Shown: positions 51,301 through 63,440, counted from the first letter of the stretch. The stretch is 64,000 nt of DNA from Rhizobium sp. Q54 (GCA_945947575.1 CAMEYM010000002.1:108175-172174); one strand, 5' to 3'. Numbers and translations are program-made. The notes: generated from the sequence alone by a model not told the origin.

Positions 51301-51610
51301 GCTGCTGACCGCCGGCGTTACCGTGCTGGGCCTCACCCCGACCATGTTCGCCATGAACGTCGACATCCTCCACCGCCACGTGGAGGTCGGCGCGCCCGGC
51401 ACGGCGCTGTGGACTCAGCTCTCCCTTGCCATCGTCGCCGGCCTGTCGTTCGCCACACTGCTGACGTTGGTGGTGACGCCGAGCCTGCTGGCACTGGGCG
51501 CTCATGCCGCCGAGTGGCGCACCAAGCGCCGCGACCGTCGCGCGGCACGGCGGACCGAGGCCTCGGGCATCGGGCGCGAGCCGATCGCGGACGCATCGCC
51601 GGCCGAATAG
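48392..51610 (+). CDS. RND family efflux transporter permease
   Basis: 1072 aa; N-terminal TM, MVQVTKRLGENI, paired TM blocks (GVVVDNNIVLIQTYNYLRER). Confidence 0.97.
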   Translation: MMHGIIFAAIDRARAVFLVLLLLLLIGGIGYFSIPKEAQPDIDIPIMLVNVSHPGISPEDAEKLLLPPLEKRLATVEGMKKITSIAGEGFAHLTLEFDAGFDADEAILDVRNQIDIAKRDLPADANDPTVTEINVGLFPVVVVALYGDVPEMTLVAVAKRLKDEIERLPQVLEVNIAGDREEQVEIVAHPGLMQSYNVSPTAVLATVAQNNRVIAAGAVQDETGRFPVTVPGLIRNAQELFGLPVKVNNDIVVTLGDVTTVRRTFKDRSSYARFNGQPAVMVQVTKRLGENIIETVDGTKAILDIAQGLDIWPAGVNAQLIQDQSKQTRDLLGEFQNHVMIAVVLVMIVIIAALGVRTAALVGIAIPGSFLFATLVLQSMDLTLNFVVLFSLILAASRVIDGSIVVTEYADRKMAEGLSPREAYGIAATRMSWPIITSYAATIAAFSPLLFWPGLVGEFMKFLPIVMIATLVGSLVMAMIFVPALGSWFGRPAAGSEHELKALAAAESGDLKDVKGLAGAYARMMTVILKFPSAVLVGAVVLMVGVFYAYGKAGHGIEFFPTVESESAAVMVQARGNLSIEEKDRLVREVENIVLNTDGIETVFTNVGGGGNGAEEALGGGGGGADTIGTIRVDFVRWDQRRKAREILEGIVAEASKIAGINVRFSEAGFGPPTGTPVAMDITSADPTLIAPAVATVRRKLESMPGLINIEDTRPIPGIEWQVTVDRTQAGVFGADITTIGNMVRLVTTGIKVSSYRPADTDDEIDIVVRYPPEYRTLEQLDELKINTPKGVVPVSSFVKREPAPQVSTITRIDAQRVLSVRAGVEAGVLPANVVTELKAWLAEGGLPPGVAVKFGGEDVELQESQAFLTNAFIVAMFLIAMTMLIQFNSFYQTFIVLSAVVMSTIGVLLGLLIAGQPFGIVMSGIGVIALAGVVVDNNIVLIQTYNYLRERYEPIEAIIRTGAMRLRPVLLTAGVTVLGLTPTMFAMNVDILHRHVEVGAPGTALWTQLSLAIVAGLSFATLLTLVVTPSLLALGAHAAEWRTKRRDRRAARRTEASGIGREPIADASPAE

Positions 51611-51635
51611 GCGGCGGGCGAAGACCAAAGCGAAA

Positions 51636-51662
51636 GGGCGTCACGCTTACCGCGTGGCGCCC
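51636..51662. terminator. Putative bidirectional terminator between RND permease and pssA
   Basis: GGGCGTCACGC-TTACC-GCGTGGCGCCC stem (one T.G wobble), AAA upstream and TCTTCCTTT downstream. Confidence 0.65.
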
Positions 51663-51677
51663 TCTTCCTTTGTGGCG

Positions 51678-52592
51678 CTAGTGCAGCTGGTTCGGCCGCG
51701 GGTCGCCGGGAGCGTCGTGCGGCTCTGCAACCGGAGGCGAGGCCGCGGGCTGCGGCGCCGCCGAGGCGGCCGGGCGCGGGCCATGCAGCTTCTCGAGCTG
51801 CGCGTAGCGCATGGCGGTGATCGGGATCGACACCAGGTACGCGATGCCGCACAGGCCGAGGGTGATCCACGGATAGCTGGTGAGGGCGGCGACGAAGATG
51901 CCGACCACGAGCAGGATCGGCAGCACGTACGTGCGCTGCACACGCAGGCGCTTCAGCGACACCGTCGGCACGCGGCTCACCATGAGCGCCGCCAGCCCCA
52001 TGGTGTAGGGCGCCAGAATGTAGGGCGAGCGCAGCACGGCTTCGAGCCCCGGGAACTGGAACACGAGGACCAGCGGCAGGATGGCGGCGCCCGCGGCGGC
52101 CGGGGCCGCAACGCCGACGAAGAAGTTCTGGGTCCAGCCCGGCTGCTGGTGGTGATCGTCGGCCATGGTGTTGAAGCGGGCGAGACGCAGCGCGCAGCAA
52201 ACCGCATACGCAAGCACCGCGATCCAGCCCATGCCGGCGAAGCCGCCGAGGCTGTTGAGGCTCCACTGGTAGAGCACGAACACCGGGGCGACGCCGAAGC
52301 TGAGGAAGTCGGCGAGCGAGTCGAGCTCGGCACCGAAGCGGGTGACACCCTTGAGCAAGCGCGCCAGGCGGCCGTCGAGGCCGTCCATGACGCCGGCGAA
52401 GACGATGGCGAGGACCGCGAGCTCGAAGTTGCCGTTGAGCGCAAAGCGGATCGCCGTGAGACCCGCGCACAGCGAGATCACGGTGAGGATGTTGGGGATC
52501 AGGCTGTTGACCGGCAGCGAACGCAGCCGCGGCCGCCGCATGCGCATGCGCGGGCGGTCATAGCGTTCCTGGCCGGTGCGCTCGTGGTTCAT
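51678..52592 (-). CDS. pssA: CDP-diacylglycerol-serine O-phosphatidyltransferase
   Basis: DGLDGRLARLLKGVTRFGAELDSLADFLSFGVAP CDP-alcohol phosphotransferase motif. Confidence 0.95.
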   Translation of the reverse strand: MNHERTGQERYDRPRMRMRRPRLRSLPVNSLIPNILTVISLCAGLTAIRFALNGNFELAVLAIVFAGVMDGLDGRLARLLKGVTRFGAELDSLADFLSFGVAPVFVLYQWSLNSLGGFAGMGWIAVLAYAVCCALRLARFNTMADDHHQQPGWTQNFFVGVAAPAAAGAAILPLVLVFQFPGLEAVLRSPYILAPYTMGLAALMVSRVPTVSLKRLRVQRTYVLPILLVVGIFVAALTSYPWITLGLCGIAYLVSIPITAMRYAQLEKLHGPRPAASAAPQPAASPPVAEPHDAPGDPRPNQLH

Positions 52593-52603
52593 GGGCCTTC
52601 CGT

Positions 52604-53275
52604 CTACTCGCCGAGGGTCGCCAGCACGGTCTCTGCGCCGACGGCCGTCTGTCCGACGCGGACCGGCGTCTTGGTGCCGGCCGGCAGGTAGACATCGACC
52701 CGGCTGCCGAAGCGGATCAGGCCGAGGCGCTGCCCTGCCCCTACAATTTGGCCCTCCTTGAGGTCGCAGACAATGCGCCGGGCGACCAATCCCGCGATCT
52801 GCACCATGATCACGTCTACCCCTTCAGGAGTGACGATGTGGACCGAGTTGCGCTCATTGTCGGTACTGGCCTTGTCGAGACTGGCGTTCAGGAACTTGCC
52901 CGGCACGTAGCGGATCGCCTTCACCGTGCCGCTCACCGGCACGCGGCAGACGTGTACGTTGAACAACGACAGGAACGTGCTCACGCGCAGCCGCGCTGCC
53001 TCGCCCAGGCCAAGCTCCGCGGGGGGCGGCATATGCACGATCGCCTCGATGCGGCCGTCGCCGCCGGCGACGACGACGCCCTTGTCTTGGGGCGGCACGC
53101 GCTCAGGGTCGCGGAAGAAGGCGGCGACGCACAGCGTCAAGAATACGCCGATGGTGCCCAGCACCGGCGAGAACCAATACAGGACCAGCGTGGCGATGGC
53201 CGCGATGGCGACGGACACGCGCCCCTGGGGATGGATGGGCGGCATGCCCATCGCCCCGCCGTCACTCTGCCGCAT
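52604..53275 (-). CDS. psd: Phosphatidylserine decarboxylase (archaeal/alphaproteobacterial-type)
   Basis: FFRDPERVPP; FLSLFNVHVCRVPVSG; LGLIRFGSRVDVYLP. Confidence 0.93.
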   Translation of the reverse strand: MRQSDGGAMGMPPIHPQGRVSVAIAAIATLVLYWFSPVLGTIGVFLTLCVAAFFRDPERVPPQDKGVVVAGGDGRIEAIVHMPPPAELGLGEAARLRVSTFLSLFNVHVCRVPVSGTVKAIRYVPGKFLNASLDKASTDNERNSVHIVTPEGVDVIMVQIAGLVARRIVCDLKEGQIVGAGQRLGLIRFGSRVDVYLPAGTKTPVRVGQTAVGAETVLATLGE

Positions 53276-55112
53276 CCGCTCCTGCCTCCGCGAGGCGCGC
53301 CTGGTACAGGGCGGCCTCTTGTTGCTTGTTCCACATGGCGGCGTAGCGGCCCTGGCGCGCCAACAGGTCGCGATGGGTGCCGCGCTCGACGATCTGGCCC
53401 TTGTCTAGAGCGATGATCTCGTCAGCATCTACCACGGTCGAGAGCCGGTGCGCGATCACCAGCGTCGTGCGATTGGCCGAAACCTTGCGCAGCGACGCCT
53501 GGATGTCCTTCTCGGTGTGGGAATCGAGGGCCGAGGTAGCCTCGTCGAACAAGAGAATGGGCGGGTTCTTGAGCATGGTGCGGGCGATGGCGACGCGCTG
53601 CTTCTCACCGCCGGAGAGTTTCAGACCGCGCTCGCCGACGCGCGTCGCGTAGCCGTCGGCCAGGGACGCGACGAAATCGTGGATGCTGGCGAGCTTGGCC
53701 ACCGCCTCGATCTCTTGCTGGGTTGCAGTGGGCTTGCCGTAGCGGATGTTGTAGCCGATCGAGTCGTCGAACAGCACCGTGTCCTGGGGTACGACACCGA
53801 TAGCGGCGCGCACGCTCTCCTGGGTGACGTCGCGGATGTCCTGGCCGTCGATGAGCACGGCGCCGGAATTCACGTCATAGAAGCGGAACAGGATGCGCGA
53901 GATCGTGGACTTGCCGGCGCCGGACGCACCGACGATCGCGACCGTCTTGCCGGCCGGCACCGTGAAGCTGACGTCGCGCAGGATGATGCGATCGTCGTTG
54001 TAGCCGAAGGTAACGTGGTCGAACTCGATGGTGCCGCGATTGATGACGAGCGGCTTGGCATCCGGCTTGTCGGCGACTTCCTTCGAAACGACCAGGAGAT
54101 CGAACATGACCTCCATATCCACCAGGCCCTGCTTGATCTCGCGGTAGACGAAGCCGAGGAAGTTGAGCGGGATGTAGAGCTGTATGAGATAGGTGTTGAT
54201 CATCACCAACTCGCCGATGGTCATGGTGCCGGCGATGACGCCGCGCGCCGCGAGCAGCAGCAGCACGAAAGCGGCGAGATTGACGGTGATCTGCTGGCCG
54301 ACGTTGAGCATCGACAGCGTCACCTGGCTGCGCACGGCGAAGTGCTGGTAGCGCGCCAGCGACACGTCGAAGCGCTTGGCCTCGTGGCCGTCGTTGCCGA
54401 AGTACTTGACCGTCTCGTAGTTGAGCAGGCTGTCCACCGCCTTGGTGTTGGCTTCGGCGTCGGCCGTGTTCATCTCGCGGCGGAACTTGGTGCGCCACTC
54501 GGTCACCCACACCGTGAAGACGATGTAGCCGAGCACCGATAGGAGCGTGATGGACGAAAAGGCGATGCCGAAGATGACGTGCAGGATGATCGCCGCGCCG
54601 ACGACCTCGATGATGGTCGGCAGGATGTTGAACAGCGTGAAGTTCAACAGGAACTGGATGCCCTTGGTGCCGCGCTCGATGACCCGCGACAGGCCGCCCA
54701 TGCGCCGGTCGAGGTGGAAGCGCATCGACAGGCCGTGCAGATGCTGGAAGGTCTGCAGCGCGACTTGGCGGATGGCGTGTTGGGCAACGCGGCTGAAGAG
54801 GCCGTCGCGGACTTCGTTCAGCACGGAGCTGAGCGCGCGGGCCAGCGAGTAGGCCGCCACCATGACCAGCGGCACCGCCACGATCTGGGCCGGGCCGCTC
54901 AGGCTATCGACGATGCGTCCGTAGAACAACGGCGCCGTCAGGGTCAGCGCCTTGGCGCCGACTAGCGCCAGCATCGCCACGACGACCCGCGCCTTGAGGC
55001 CGGGGTGCCCGTCCGGCCACAGATAGGGCAGCAGCGTGCGCAGGGTGCGCAACTGGTTGCGGCCCTCGGTGGGAGCGCTCGGATCGAACGGGGCGCGGTT
55101 GCTGCCTCGCAT
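53262..55112 (-). CDS. Atm1/HMT1-type ABC transporter (fused permease/ATPase)
   Basis: GASGAGKSTISRILFRFYD Walker A; LSGGEKQRVAIARTMLKNPPILLFDEATSALD. Confidence 0.95.
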   Translation of the reverse strand: MRGSNRAPFDPSAPTEGRNQLRTLRTLLPYLWPDGHPGLKARVVVAMLALVGAKALTLTAPLFYGRIVDSLSGPAQIVAVPLVMVAAYSLARALSSVLNEVRDGLFSRVAQHAIRQVALQTFQHLHGLSMRFHLDRRMGGLSRVIERGTKGIQFLLNFTLFNILPTIIEVVGAAIILHVIFGIAFSSITLLSVLGYIVFTVWVTEWRTKFRREMNTADAEANTKAVDSLLNYETVKYFGNDGHEAKRFDVSLARYQHFAVRSQVTLSMLNVGQQITVNLAAFVLLLLAARGVIAGTMTIGELVMINTYLIQLYIPLNFLGFVYREIKQGLVDMEVMFDLLVVSKEVADKPDAKPLVINRGTIEFDHVTFGYNDDRIILRDVSFTVPAGKTVAIVGASGAGKSTISRILFRFYDVNSGAVLIDGQDIRDVTQESVRAAIGVVPQDTVLFDDSIGYNIRYGKPTATQQEIEAVAKLASIHDFVASLADGYATRVGERGLKLSGGEKQRVAIARTMLKNPPILLFDEATSALDSHTEKDIQASLRKVSANRTTLVIAHRLSTVVDADEIIALDKGQIVERGTHRDLLARQGRYAAMWNKQQEAALYQARLAEAGADAAE

Positions 55113-55141
55113 CAGGGGTCTCGGGTCACTCCAAAAGCAAA

Positions 55142-55163
55142 CGCGCCAGGTCGCCGTGGCGCG
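55142..55163 (-). terminator. Terminator of LysM-protein gene
   Basis: CGCGCCA-N8-TGGCGCG stem followed on the minus strand by TTTGCTTTTGG. Confidence 0.55.
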
Positions 55164-55225
55164 CGTCTCCGCGATTGTAAGCGATTCCGGCGGCCTCGGC
55201 CCTGGCCGAAGGGGTAGCTAGCGCG

Positions 55226-56488
55226 CTACTGCGCCTGCGGCAAGGTGAAGATCTGGCCCGGATAGATGAGGTTCGGGTCGGTGATCTGGTCCGCGTTCGC
55301 CAGGTAGATCACCGTGTAGAGCGTCCCCTTGCCATAGGCGTTGCGCGCGATGCGCCACAGGGTGGTGCCGGGCTGGACGATGACCTCGCCCGGCGCAAGG
55401 GCGCGGATCGCTTCGGGTGCAGCGCGCAGGAACGGCAGTTCCATGCGCGCGACGAGCGCGCCGGCCGGATCGACTTGCTCGAGACGCAACTGATGGCGGC
55501 CGACGGCGACGGCGTTGCCCGGCATCATCTGCCAGAGGCCACCGGCATCTGCGGTGGCGGCGCCGACCGGGCGGTCGTCGACAAAGACCTGCACCTGGGT
55601 GCCGAGCTTCGCCTTGCCGGCAAGCACGAGGTTGCCCTGCTCGTCGTACTGCACGGCATCGAGGGTCAGCGCACCGGTGCGCACGCCATCTTCGGTGATA
55701 GCGCCTTGCAGCAAGCGCGGCGCTGCGGCGCCGCCGCGATCCTGCAGCACGGCGACGGCACGCTCCTCCGCGGGCGCGCCGACGCCGGGAATGACGACCG
55801 TGACGACCTGCTCCGAGCGCACGCGTTCGCCGTTCGCCGTCGCGGCCTGCAGAGTGATCTCGCGCGGGCCGCGCGGCAGCGGGTTGTCAGGAATGGCGAC
55901 CCACTCGCCGAAGGCATCGGCACGGGTCACCGCGACGATCTCGGCGCTGGCGTTGACGGTCACCTCGGCATTGGGTGCGGCGCGGCCGGCGATGACGGCG
56001 CGGCCCTGCGGGTTGATGCGCACGATGTCGAAGGTCGGCGCCGGGGTAGTGGCGGCCGGTGTCGGGGGAGCGGCTGCGGCTGCGGGCGGTAACGCGGCCA
56101 CAGCGGGAGGCGCCGCAGCGGGAGCCGCGGCCTGCGGCGTCGGCGCCAAAGCAGCGGCGGGCGCTGCGGGTGCGGGTGTTGCCGGCGCTTGCGCCGGCGG
56201 TGTCACGACGGCGACCTGCGGCGGCGGCGTGGCGGCGGCCGGAGCCGGTGGCGTGGCGGGAGCCGGCGCCGGTGTGTTGAGCGCTTGCTGCTGCACCGGC
56301 GGAACGGGAGCCGTGGGTCCCGGCGGCAGCGCGGGCGCGGGTGGCGCGGCAGCGGCAGTCGGCGCCGGGACGGGACGGACGGCGGGCGTATCAATGACGC
56401 CTGAGGGCGGTTCGGCCAGGAATCCGGCAGCCGCCAGCGCGCCTGCGCCGGCAGTCACGACGACCAGGGCGATCAACGTTCCGCGCAT
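55226..56488 (-). CDS. LysM-domain protein with long Pro/Ala-rich linker
   Basis: C-terminal PGEVIVQPGTTLWRIARNAYGKGTLYTVIYLANADQITDPNLIYPGQIFTLP; PA-rich region residues ~40-150. Confidence 0.9.
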   Translation of the reverse strand: MRGTLIALVVVTAGAGALAAAGFLAEPPSGVIDTPAVRPVPAPTAAAAPPAPALPPGPTAPVPPVQQQALNTPAPAPATPPAPAAATPPPQVAVVTPPAQAPATPAPAAPAAALAPTPQAAAPAAAPPAVAALPPAAAAAPPTPAATTPAPTFDIVRINPQGRAVIAGRAAPNAEVTVNASAEIVAVTRADAFGEWVAIPDNPLPRGPREITLQAATANGERVRSEQVVTVVIPGVGAPAEERAVAVLQDRGGAAAPRLLQGAITEDGVRTGALTLDAVQYDEQGNLVLAGKAKLGTQVQVFVDDRPVGAATADAGGLWQMMPGNAVAVGRHQLRLEQVDPAGALVARMELPFLRAAPEAIRALAPGEVIVQPGTTLWRIARNAYGKGTLYTVIYLANADQITDPNLIYPGQIFTLPQAQ

Positions 56489-56692
56489 CCGGTCCTTGCT
56501 TCCCCCGCCTTAGCGTTCCCCTGCCCTACGCCCAAGGGCCAACCTTGATTGGCAAGTGGGGCGCTGCATCTTGGGGGCATACCCTAGGAAGTCTACCCGA
56601 TTTCGTGGCATAGGCGAAAGCGTAGCGGCCCGTGCGATGTACGCCGACCGTGACGGACGACACAAAGGGCGGGACGCACTAGATAGGATCGG

Positions 56693-57283
56693 ATGACAAT
56701 GATTCGCTCGGTATGCGTGTTTTGCGGCTCGCGCGTGGGCGACGACCCGGAATTCCGGGCGGCAGCGCGCCGGCTGGGAGAGCAGTTCGCCCGCCAGGGC
56801 ATCCGCCTGGTGTACGGCGGCGGCAGCATCGGCCTGATGGGCGTGCTGGCCGACGCCGTGCTGAAGCACGGCGGCGAGGTGCATGGCGTCATCCCCGAGT
56901 TCCTCGACCGCATCGAGGTCGGCCACTCCCAGCTCACGTCCCTGGAGGTCGTCGACAGCATGCATGTGCGCAAGGCGCAGATGTTCGAGATGTCGGACGC
57001 GTTCGTGGTGCTGCCCGGTGGCCTCGGCACCCTGGACGAGACCATGGAGATCATCACCTGGCGCCAGCTCGGGCTGCATGACAAGCCGATCCTGCTGGTC
57101 GACCAGAAGGGCTACTGGGAACCCCTCCTCGCCCTGATCGAGCACACCGTCGCGCGCGGCTTCGCCGGCGAAGAGACGCGCAAGCTGTTCGACGTCGTGC
57201 GCGACGTGCGCGACATCCTGCCGGCGCTCGGCCTCGCGGCCGAAGAAGCGACCGGTAAAGCCGCGCCCGCGAAGGTGCTATAA
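56693..57283 (+). CDS. LOG family / TIGR00730 Rossmann-fold protein
   Basis: VCVFCGSRVGDDPEF; VYGGGSIGLMG; VVLPGGLGTLDETMEIITWRQL. Confidence 0.95.
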   Translation: MTMIRSVCVFCGSRVGDDPEFRAAARRLGEQFARQGIRLVYGGGSIGLMGVLADAVLKHGGEVHGVIPEFLDRIEVGHSQLTSLEVVDSMHVRKAQMFEMSDAFVVLPGGLGTLDETMEIITWRQLGLHDKPILLVDQKGYWEPLLALIEHTVARGFAGEETRKLFDVVRDVRDILPALGLAAEEATGKAAPAKVL

Positions 57284-57331
57284 GCGTCCACCCCGAGCCA
57301 CCCGCGCAGCGAAGCGCGACACCGGAGACCC

Positions 57332-58546
57332 ATGGCCCGCATCAAAGTGGACAAGCCTGTCGTTGAAATCGACGGGGACGAGATGACGCGCATCATCTGG
57401 AAGATGATCCGCGACAAGCTGATCCTGCCCTACGCCGACGTGCAGCTCCTATACTTCGACCTCGGCATCGAGCATCGCGATGCCACCGACGACCGCGTCA
57501 CCGTGGAAGCCGCGCAGGCGATCCAGAAGCACGGCGTCGGCATCAAGTGCGCGACGATCACGCCCGACGAGGCGCGCGTCAAAGAGTTCGGCTTGAAGCG
57601 CATGTACGCCTCGCCGAACGGAACCATCCGCAACATCCTGGGCGGCACGGTGTTCCGCGAGCCGATCGTGTGTTCCAACGTACCGCGCCTAATACCGGGC
57701 TGGACCCAGCCGATCGTCATCGGCCGTCATGCCTACGGCGACCAATACAAGGCGACCGACTTCCGCGTGCCCTCGGCGGGACGCCTGACCATGACGTTCG
57801 AGCCGGCTGACGGCTCGGCGGCGACGACCCGCGAGGTCTTCACGTTCCCGGGCGCCGGCGTGGCGCTCGGAATGTACAACCTCGACGATTCGATCCGCGG
57901 CTTCGCCCACGCGTGCCTCAACTACGGCCTGGCGCGCGGCTGGCCCGTGTACCTATCGACCAAGAACACGATCCTCAAGGCGTACGACGGACGCTTCAAG
58001 GATCTGTTCCAGGAGGTGTTCGACAAGGAGTTCGCGACACGCTTCAGGCACGCCGGCATCGTCTACGAGCACCGCCTGATCGACGACATGGTGGCGCAGG
58101 CGCTGAAGCTGCCCGGCGGGTTCGTTTGGGCGTGCAAGAACTACGACGGCGACGTGCAGTCGGACACGGTGGCGCAGGGCTTCGGCTCGCTCGGCCTGAT
58201 GACGTCGGTGCTGATGACGCCGGACGGCTCGACGGTCGAAGCGGAAGCTGCGCACGGCACGGTGACGCGGCACTACCGCCAGCACCAGCAGGGCAAGGAA
58301 ACCTCGACCAACCCGATCGCCTCGATCTTCGCGTGGACGCGGGGCCTCGCACATCGCGCCAAGCTCGACGCCAACGCGCCGCTCGACCAGTTCGCGACGA
58401 CGCTGGAGAAGGTGTGCGTCGCCACGGTCGAGGGCGGCCAGATGACCAAGGACCTCGCCATGCTGGTCGGACCGGACGCGCCATGGTTGACGACGACCAG
58501 GTTCCTGGACGCCGTGGACGCCAACCTGAAGCGGGCGATGGGTTAA
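57332..58546 (+). CDS. icd: NADP-dependent isocitrate dehydrogenase (eukaryotic-like class)
   Basis: [69 protein letters not shown]. Confidence 0.97.
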   Translation: MARIKVDKPVVEIDGDEMTRIIWKMIRDKLILPYADVQLLYFDLGIEHRDATDDRVTVEAAQAIQKHGVGIKCATITPDEARVKEFGLKRMYASPNGTIRNILGGTVFREPIVCSNVPRLIPGWTQPIVIGRHAYGDQYKATDFRVPSAGRLTMTFEPADGSAATTREVFTFPGAGVALGMYNLDDSIRGFAHACLNYGLARGWPVYLSTKNTILKAYDGRFKDLFQEVFDKEFATRFRHAGIVYEHRLIDDMVAQALKLPGGFVWACKNYDGDVQSDTVAQGFGSLGLMTSVLMTPDGSTVEAEAAHGTVTRHYRQHQQGKETSTNPIASIFAWTRGLAHRAKLDANAPLDQFATTLEKVCVATVEGGQMTKDLAMLVGPDAPWLTTTRFLDAVDANLKRAMG

Positions 58547-58673
58547 CGTTTGGCCCGACGATTGCAGTAGCCGGTCACAAACCTCTGAAAATCCGGTGGT
58601 TCCCTGGCTTGTCGCCGGGGATGCCGGGGCGGACAATTCGGGGGCCGGATCAGCACTGTGGGAGCAACGGCAT

Positions 58674-58925
58674 ATGACCAATACTAAGGACCTCAACGAC
58701 CGCATACGACAGCGCGCGTACGAACTGTGGGAGCGCGAGGGGCGGCCGCACGGGCGGGACAGCGAGCACTGGAAGATGGCCGAGAACGAACTCGGCGCAG
58801 CCCCAGCGGCCGCATCGCCGACCGTGACGGCGAAGACGGCGCCAGCCGCGCCCGTGCCGGTCAAGCGGCCGTCGCTATTGCGCGGACGCAAGCCCACGGC
58901 ACCGCCGGCGCAGCCGGTACGCTGA
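58674..58925 (+). CDS. DUF2934-like protein
   Basis: RIRQRAYELWEREGRPHGRDSEHWKMAENEL. Confidence 0.85.
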   Translation: MTNTKDLNDRIRQRAYELWEREGRPHGRDSEHWKMAENELGAAPAAASPTVTAKTAPAAPVPVKRPSLLRGRKPTAPPAQPVR

Positions 58926-58936
58926 CGCGTAGTTGA

Positions 58937-58969
58937 GCGGCGGCTGCATCGAAATCGATCAGCCGCCGC
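58937..58969 (+). terminator. Hairpin downstream of DUF2934 gene
   Basis: Perfect 10-bp stem GCGGCGGCTG-N13-CAGCCGCCGC. Confidence 0.45.
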
Positions 58970-59003
58970 GAACTCGAGACAAGCGTCTCGGCTATGCTCG
59001 GGC

Positions 59004-59825
59004 GTGCCGTTCGCCCGTTCTCATCTCGTGGATGACCTGCGCCGCGTCGGGCTGAAGCCGGGTGAGGTGGTGATGATTCACGCCTCCGTGCGCGCCGTCG
59101 GCGCAGTACATGGCGGCCCCGACGAAATTCATTGCGCCGTTGAAGACGCAGTAGGGCCAGGCGGCACGGTGATGATGTTCGTCGGCTGCCAGGACGGCTT
59201 CGACGACGTCGGCCGCGGCGTCTACTCGGCCGCACAGGAAGCCGAGATTCTGGCCCACCAGCCGCCGTTCGATCCGCAGTCGGCGCGCGCCCAGCGCGAC
59301 TTCGGCGCGCTCGCCGAGTTCTTCCGCTCGTCGCCGGGTACGGTGTGCAGCGAGGCCGTGTGCGGGCGCGTCGCGGCGCGCGGCGCCAAGGCCGGATGGC
59401 TGGTCGCCGATGCGCCGTGGAACTATGGCTTCGGCCCGGGCTCGCCGTTCGCCAAGCTCGTCGAGGCGCGCGGCCGGGTGCTGCTGCTCGGCTCGTCCCA
59501 CGACGAGGTGACGGTGCTGCACTACGCGGAGCACATCGCCGATTTTGGCGACAAGCGAGTCGTGCGCTATCGCGTGCCGTGGCGCGAAGGCGGGCGTCGT
59601 GTGTGGCGCGACGTTGAGGAATTCAACACCGGCGGCGACGGCGTGCACGCGCATTGGCCGCACGACTTCTTCGCGCGCATCGTCGATGATTTCCTGCGCT
59701 CAAACGAGTGCGGCCGCGGACGCGTCGGCAATGCGGACTCGTTCCTATTGGATGCCACGGCGCTGGTGAAGCACGCGCTGCCGCTGATGCAGCGGCAGGC
59801 GGCGCAGAAGGAGCCGGTGCTTTAG
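59004..59825 (+). CDS. AAC(3)-family aminoglycoside N-acetyltransferase-like protein
   Basis: VVMIHASVRAVGAVHGGPDEIHCAVEDAVGPGGTVMMFVG; LLLGSSHDEVTVLHYAEH. Confidence 0.88.
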   Translation: MPFARSHLVDDLRRVGLKPGEVVMIHASVRAVGAVHGGPDEIHCAVEDAVGPGGTVMMFVGCQDGFDDVGRGVYSAAQEAEILAHQPPFDPQSARAQRDFGALAEFFRSSPGTVCSEAVCGRVAARGAKAGWLVADAPWNYGFGPGSPFAKLVEARGRVLLLGSSHDEVTVLHYAEHIADFGDKRVVRYRVPWREGGRRVWRDVEEFNTGGDGVHAHWPHDFFARIVDDFLRSNECGRGRVGNADSFLLDATALVKHALPLMQRQAAQKEPVL

Positions 59826-60203
59826 GCCTGCTCGCTGGCGGGCTTCAGGGGGGGCGGTGCGGATCGGGCGGTAATGGTCGAACACCGCCTGCAATCCCGA
59901 CTTGAACGCCGCGACTTCCTCGGGGTTGCCCGGATTGAAGGGACGGCCGTCCCAGCGCGCCGGGTAGCCGGTTTGCGGCGACACGACAACCAAGCTGAGG
60001 TCGGGGCGGCCAGCGGAGAGCTCTTCCTCCGAGACGACATCGAGCTCAGGCCACGGTCCGTGCGGCGGTCGGCCCATACGTTCGCCGAGCTGCGGGAACG
60101 CGATGGTCTTGCCGGAGCGGGCGCGCGACAGGAGGATGCCGCGCAGGACCTCGAAGACGCGGCCCCGACCGTCGCCCGGGGTGAATTGGTCGGAGTACTT
60201 CAC
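59745..60203 (-). CDS. Conserved hypothetical; true 3' end may be 59822 if the G7 tract (59848-59854) carries an indel
   Basis: MKYSDQFTPGDGRGRVFEVLRGILLSRARSGKTIAFPQLGERMGRPPHGPWPELDVVSEEEL... Confidence 0.65.
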   Translation of the reverse strand: MKYSDQFTPGDGRGRVFEVLRGILLSRARSGKTIAFPQLGERMGRPPHGPWPELDVVSEEELSAGRPDLSLVVVSPQTGYPARWDGRPFNPGNPEEVAAFKSGLQAVFDHYRPIRTAPPEARQRAGLKHRLLLRRLPLHQRQRVLHQRRGIQ

Positions 60204-60212
60204 GGCGGTTCC

Positions 60213-62864
<2,652 letters not shown>

Positions 62865-63401
62865 GGGATGCTCAGCTAACTATCTGAAATAATTGCACTA
62901 GTTCGGAAGGAGAACGGCCACCGGCGGCGCAAATACGCGGCATTCCGCTCGTATCTCTTGCGTATCCGCCGCGTTCTTTTGCGTATCCGCAGCGTTGCCG
63001 GCGCCGGCGATCGCGCGCACGGCCGCACTACGCAGCGCGCTTGATGCGCGGGCGCCAAGGCGATGCGGACGCGGTGCGCGGCGATCCTGCATGAGCGACG
63101 ACGACCATTCCCTCGGACATAGCATCGCTTGCGCTACCGGCAAGAGTGCGCGCACACAAACGTGCACGCGTGTCGTACGCACCCTGGTGTTGGCGGCCCG
63201 CAAGAAATGCCCCGCGGCGCGCTAGCTTCAGAGGCCGCCCACCGAATCTCGATGAGCCCCCTCGCCCACGCGCCGCGGACCACACTCCCGAGTGCAGTAT
63301 AGCGCGACCCTTCGCGGCCGGTGAACGGCCAGCGGGTTAACGAGCACGGCCGACGCTCCACCGAAGCGACGGCCGCGAAGTGCTTGAGTCTCCTAGACCT
63401 G

Positions 63402-63428
63402 CCCAGGGCCCCGTGAAGGGTCCCTGGG
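63402..63428 (-). terminator. Hairpin between recA and alaS
   Basis: CCCAGGGCCCC-GTGAA-GGGTCCCTGGG, 11-bp stem with one mismatch; no T-tract. Confidence 0.45.
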
Positions 63429-63440
63429 GGTCTGCGCATT

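Noticed and set aside
48053-51628. 1191-aa minus-strand ORF opposite the RND permease
   Set aside because: Antisense open frame typical of high-GC DNA; His/Asp/Arg-rich low-complexity translation, while the plus strand encodes a clear RND permease.
56050-56400. Low-complexity GC repeat considered as a DNA satellite
   Set aside because: Explained by the Pro/Ala-rich linker of the LysM protein.
56510-57145. 211-aa minus-strand ORF opposite LOG-family gene
   Set aside because: Antisense of a clear TIGR00730 protein.
62898-63203. Minus-strand ORF between alaS and recA
   Set aside because: No SD or domain; contains the 21-bp direct repeat and non-protein-like composition.
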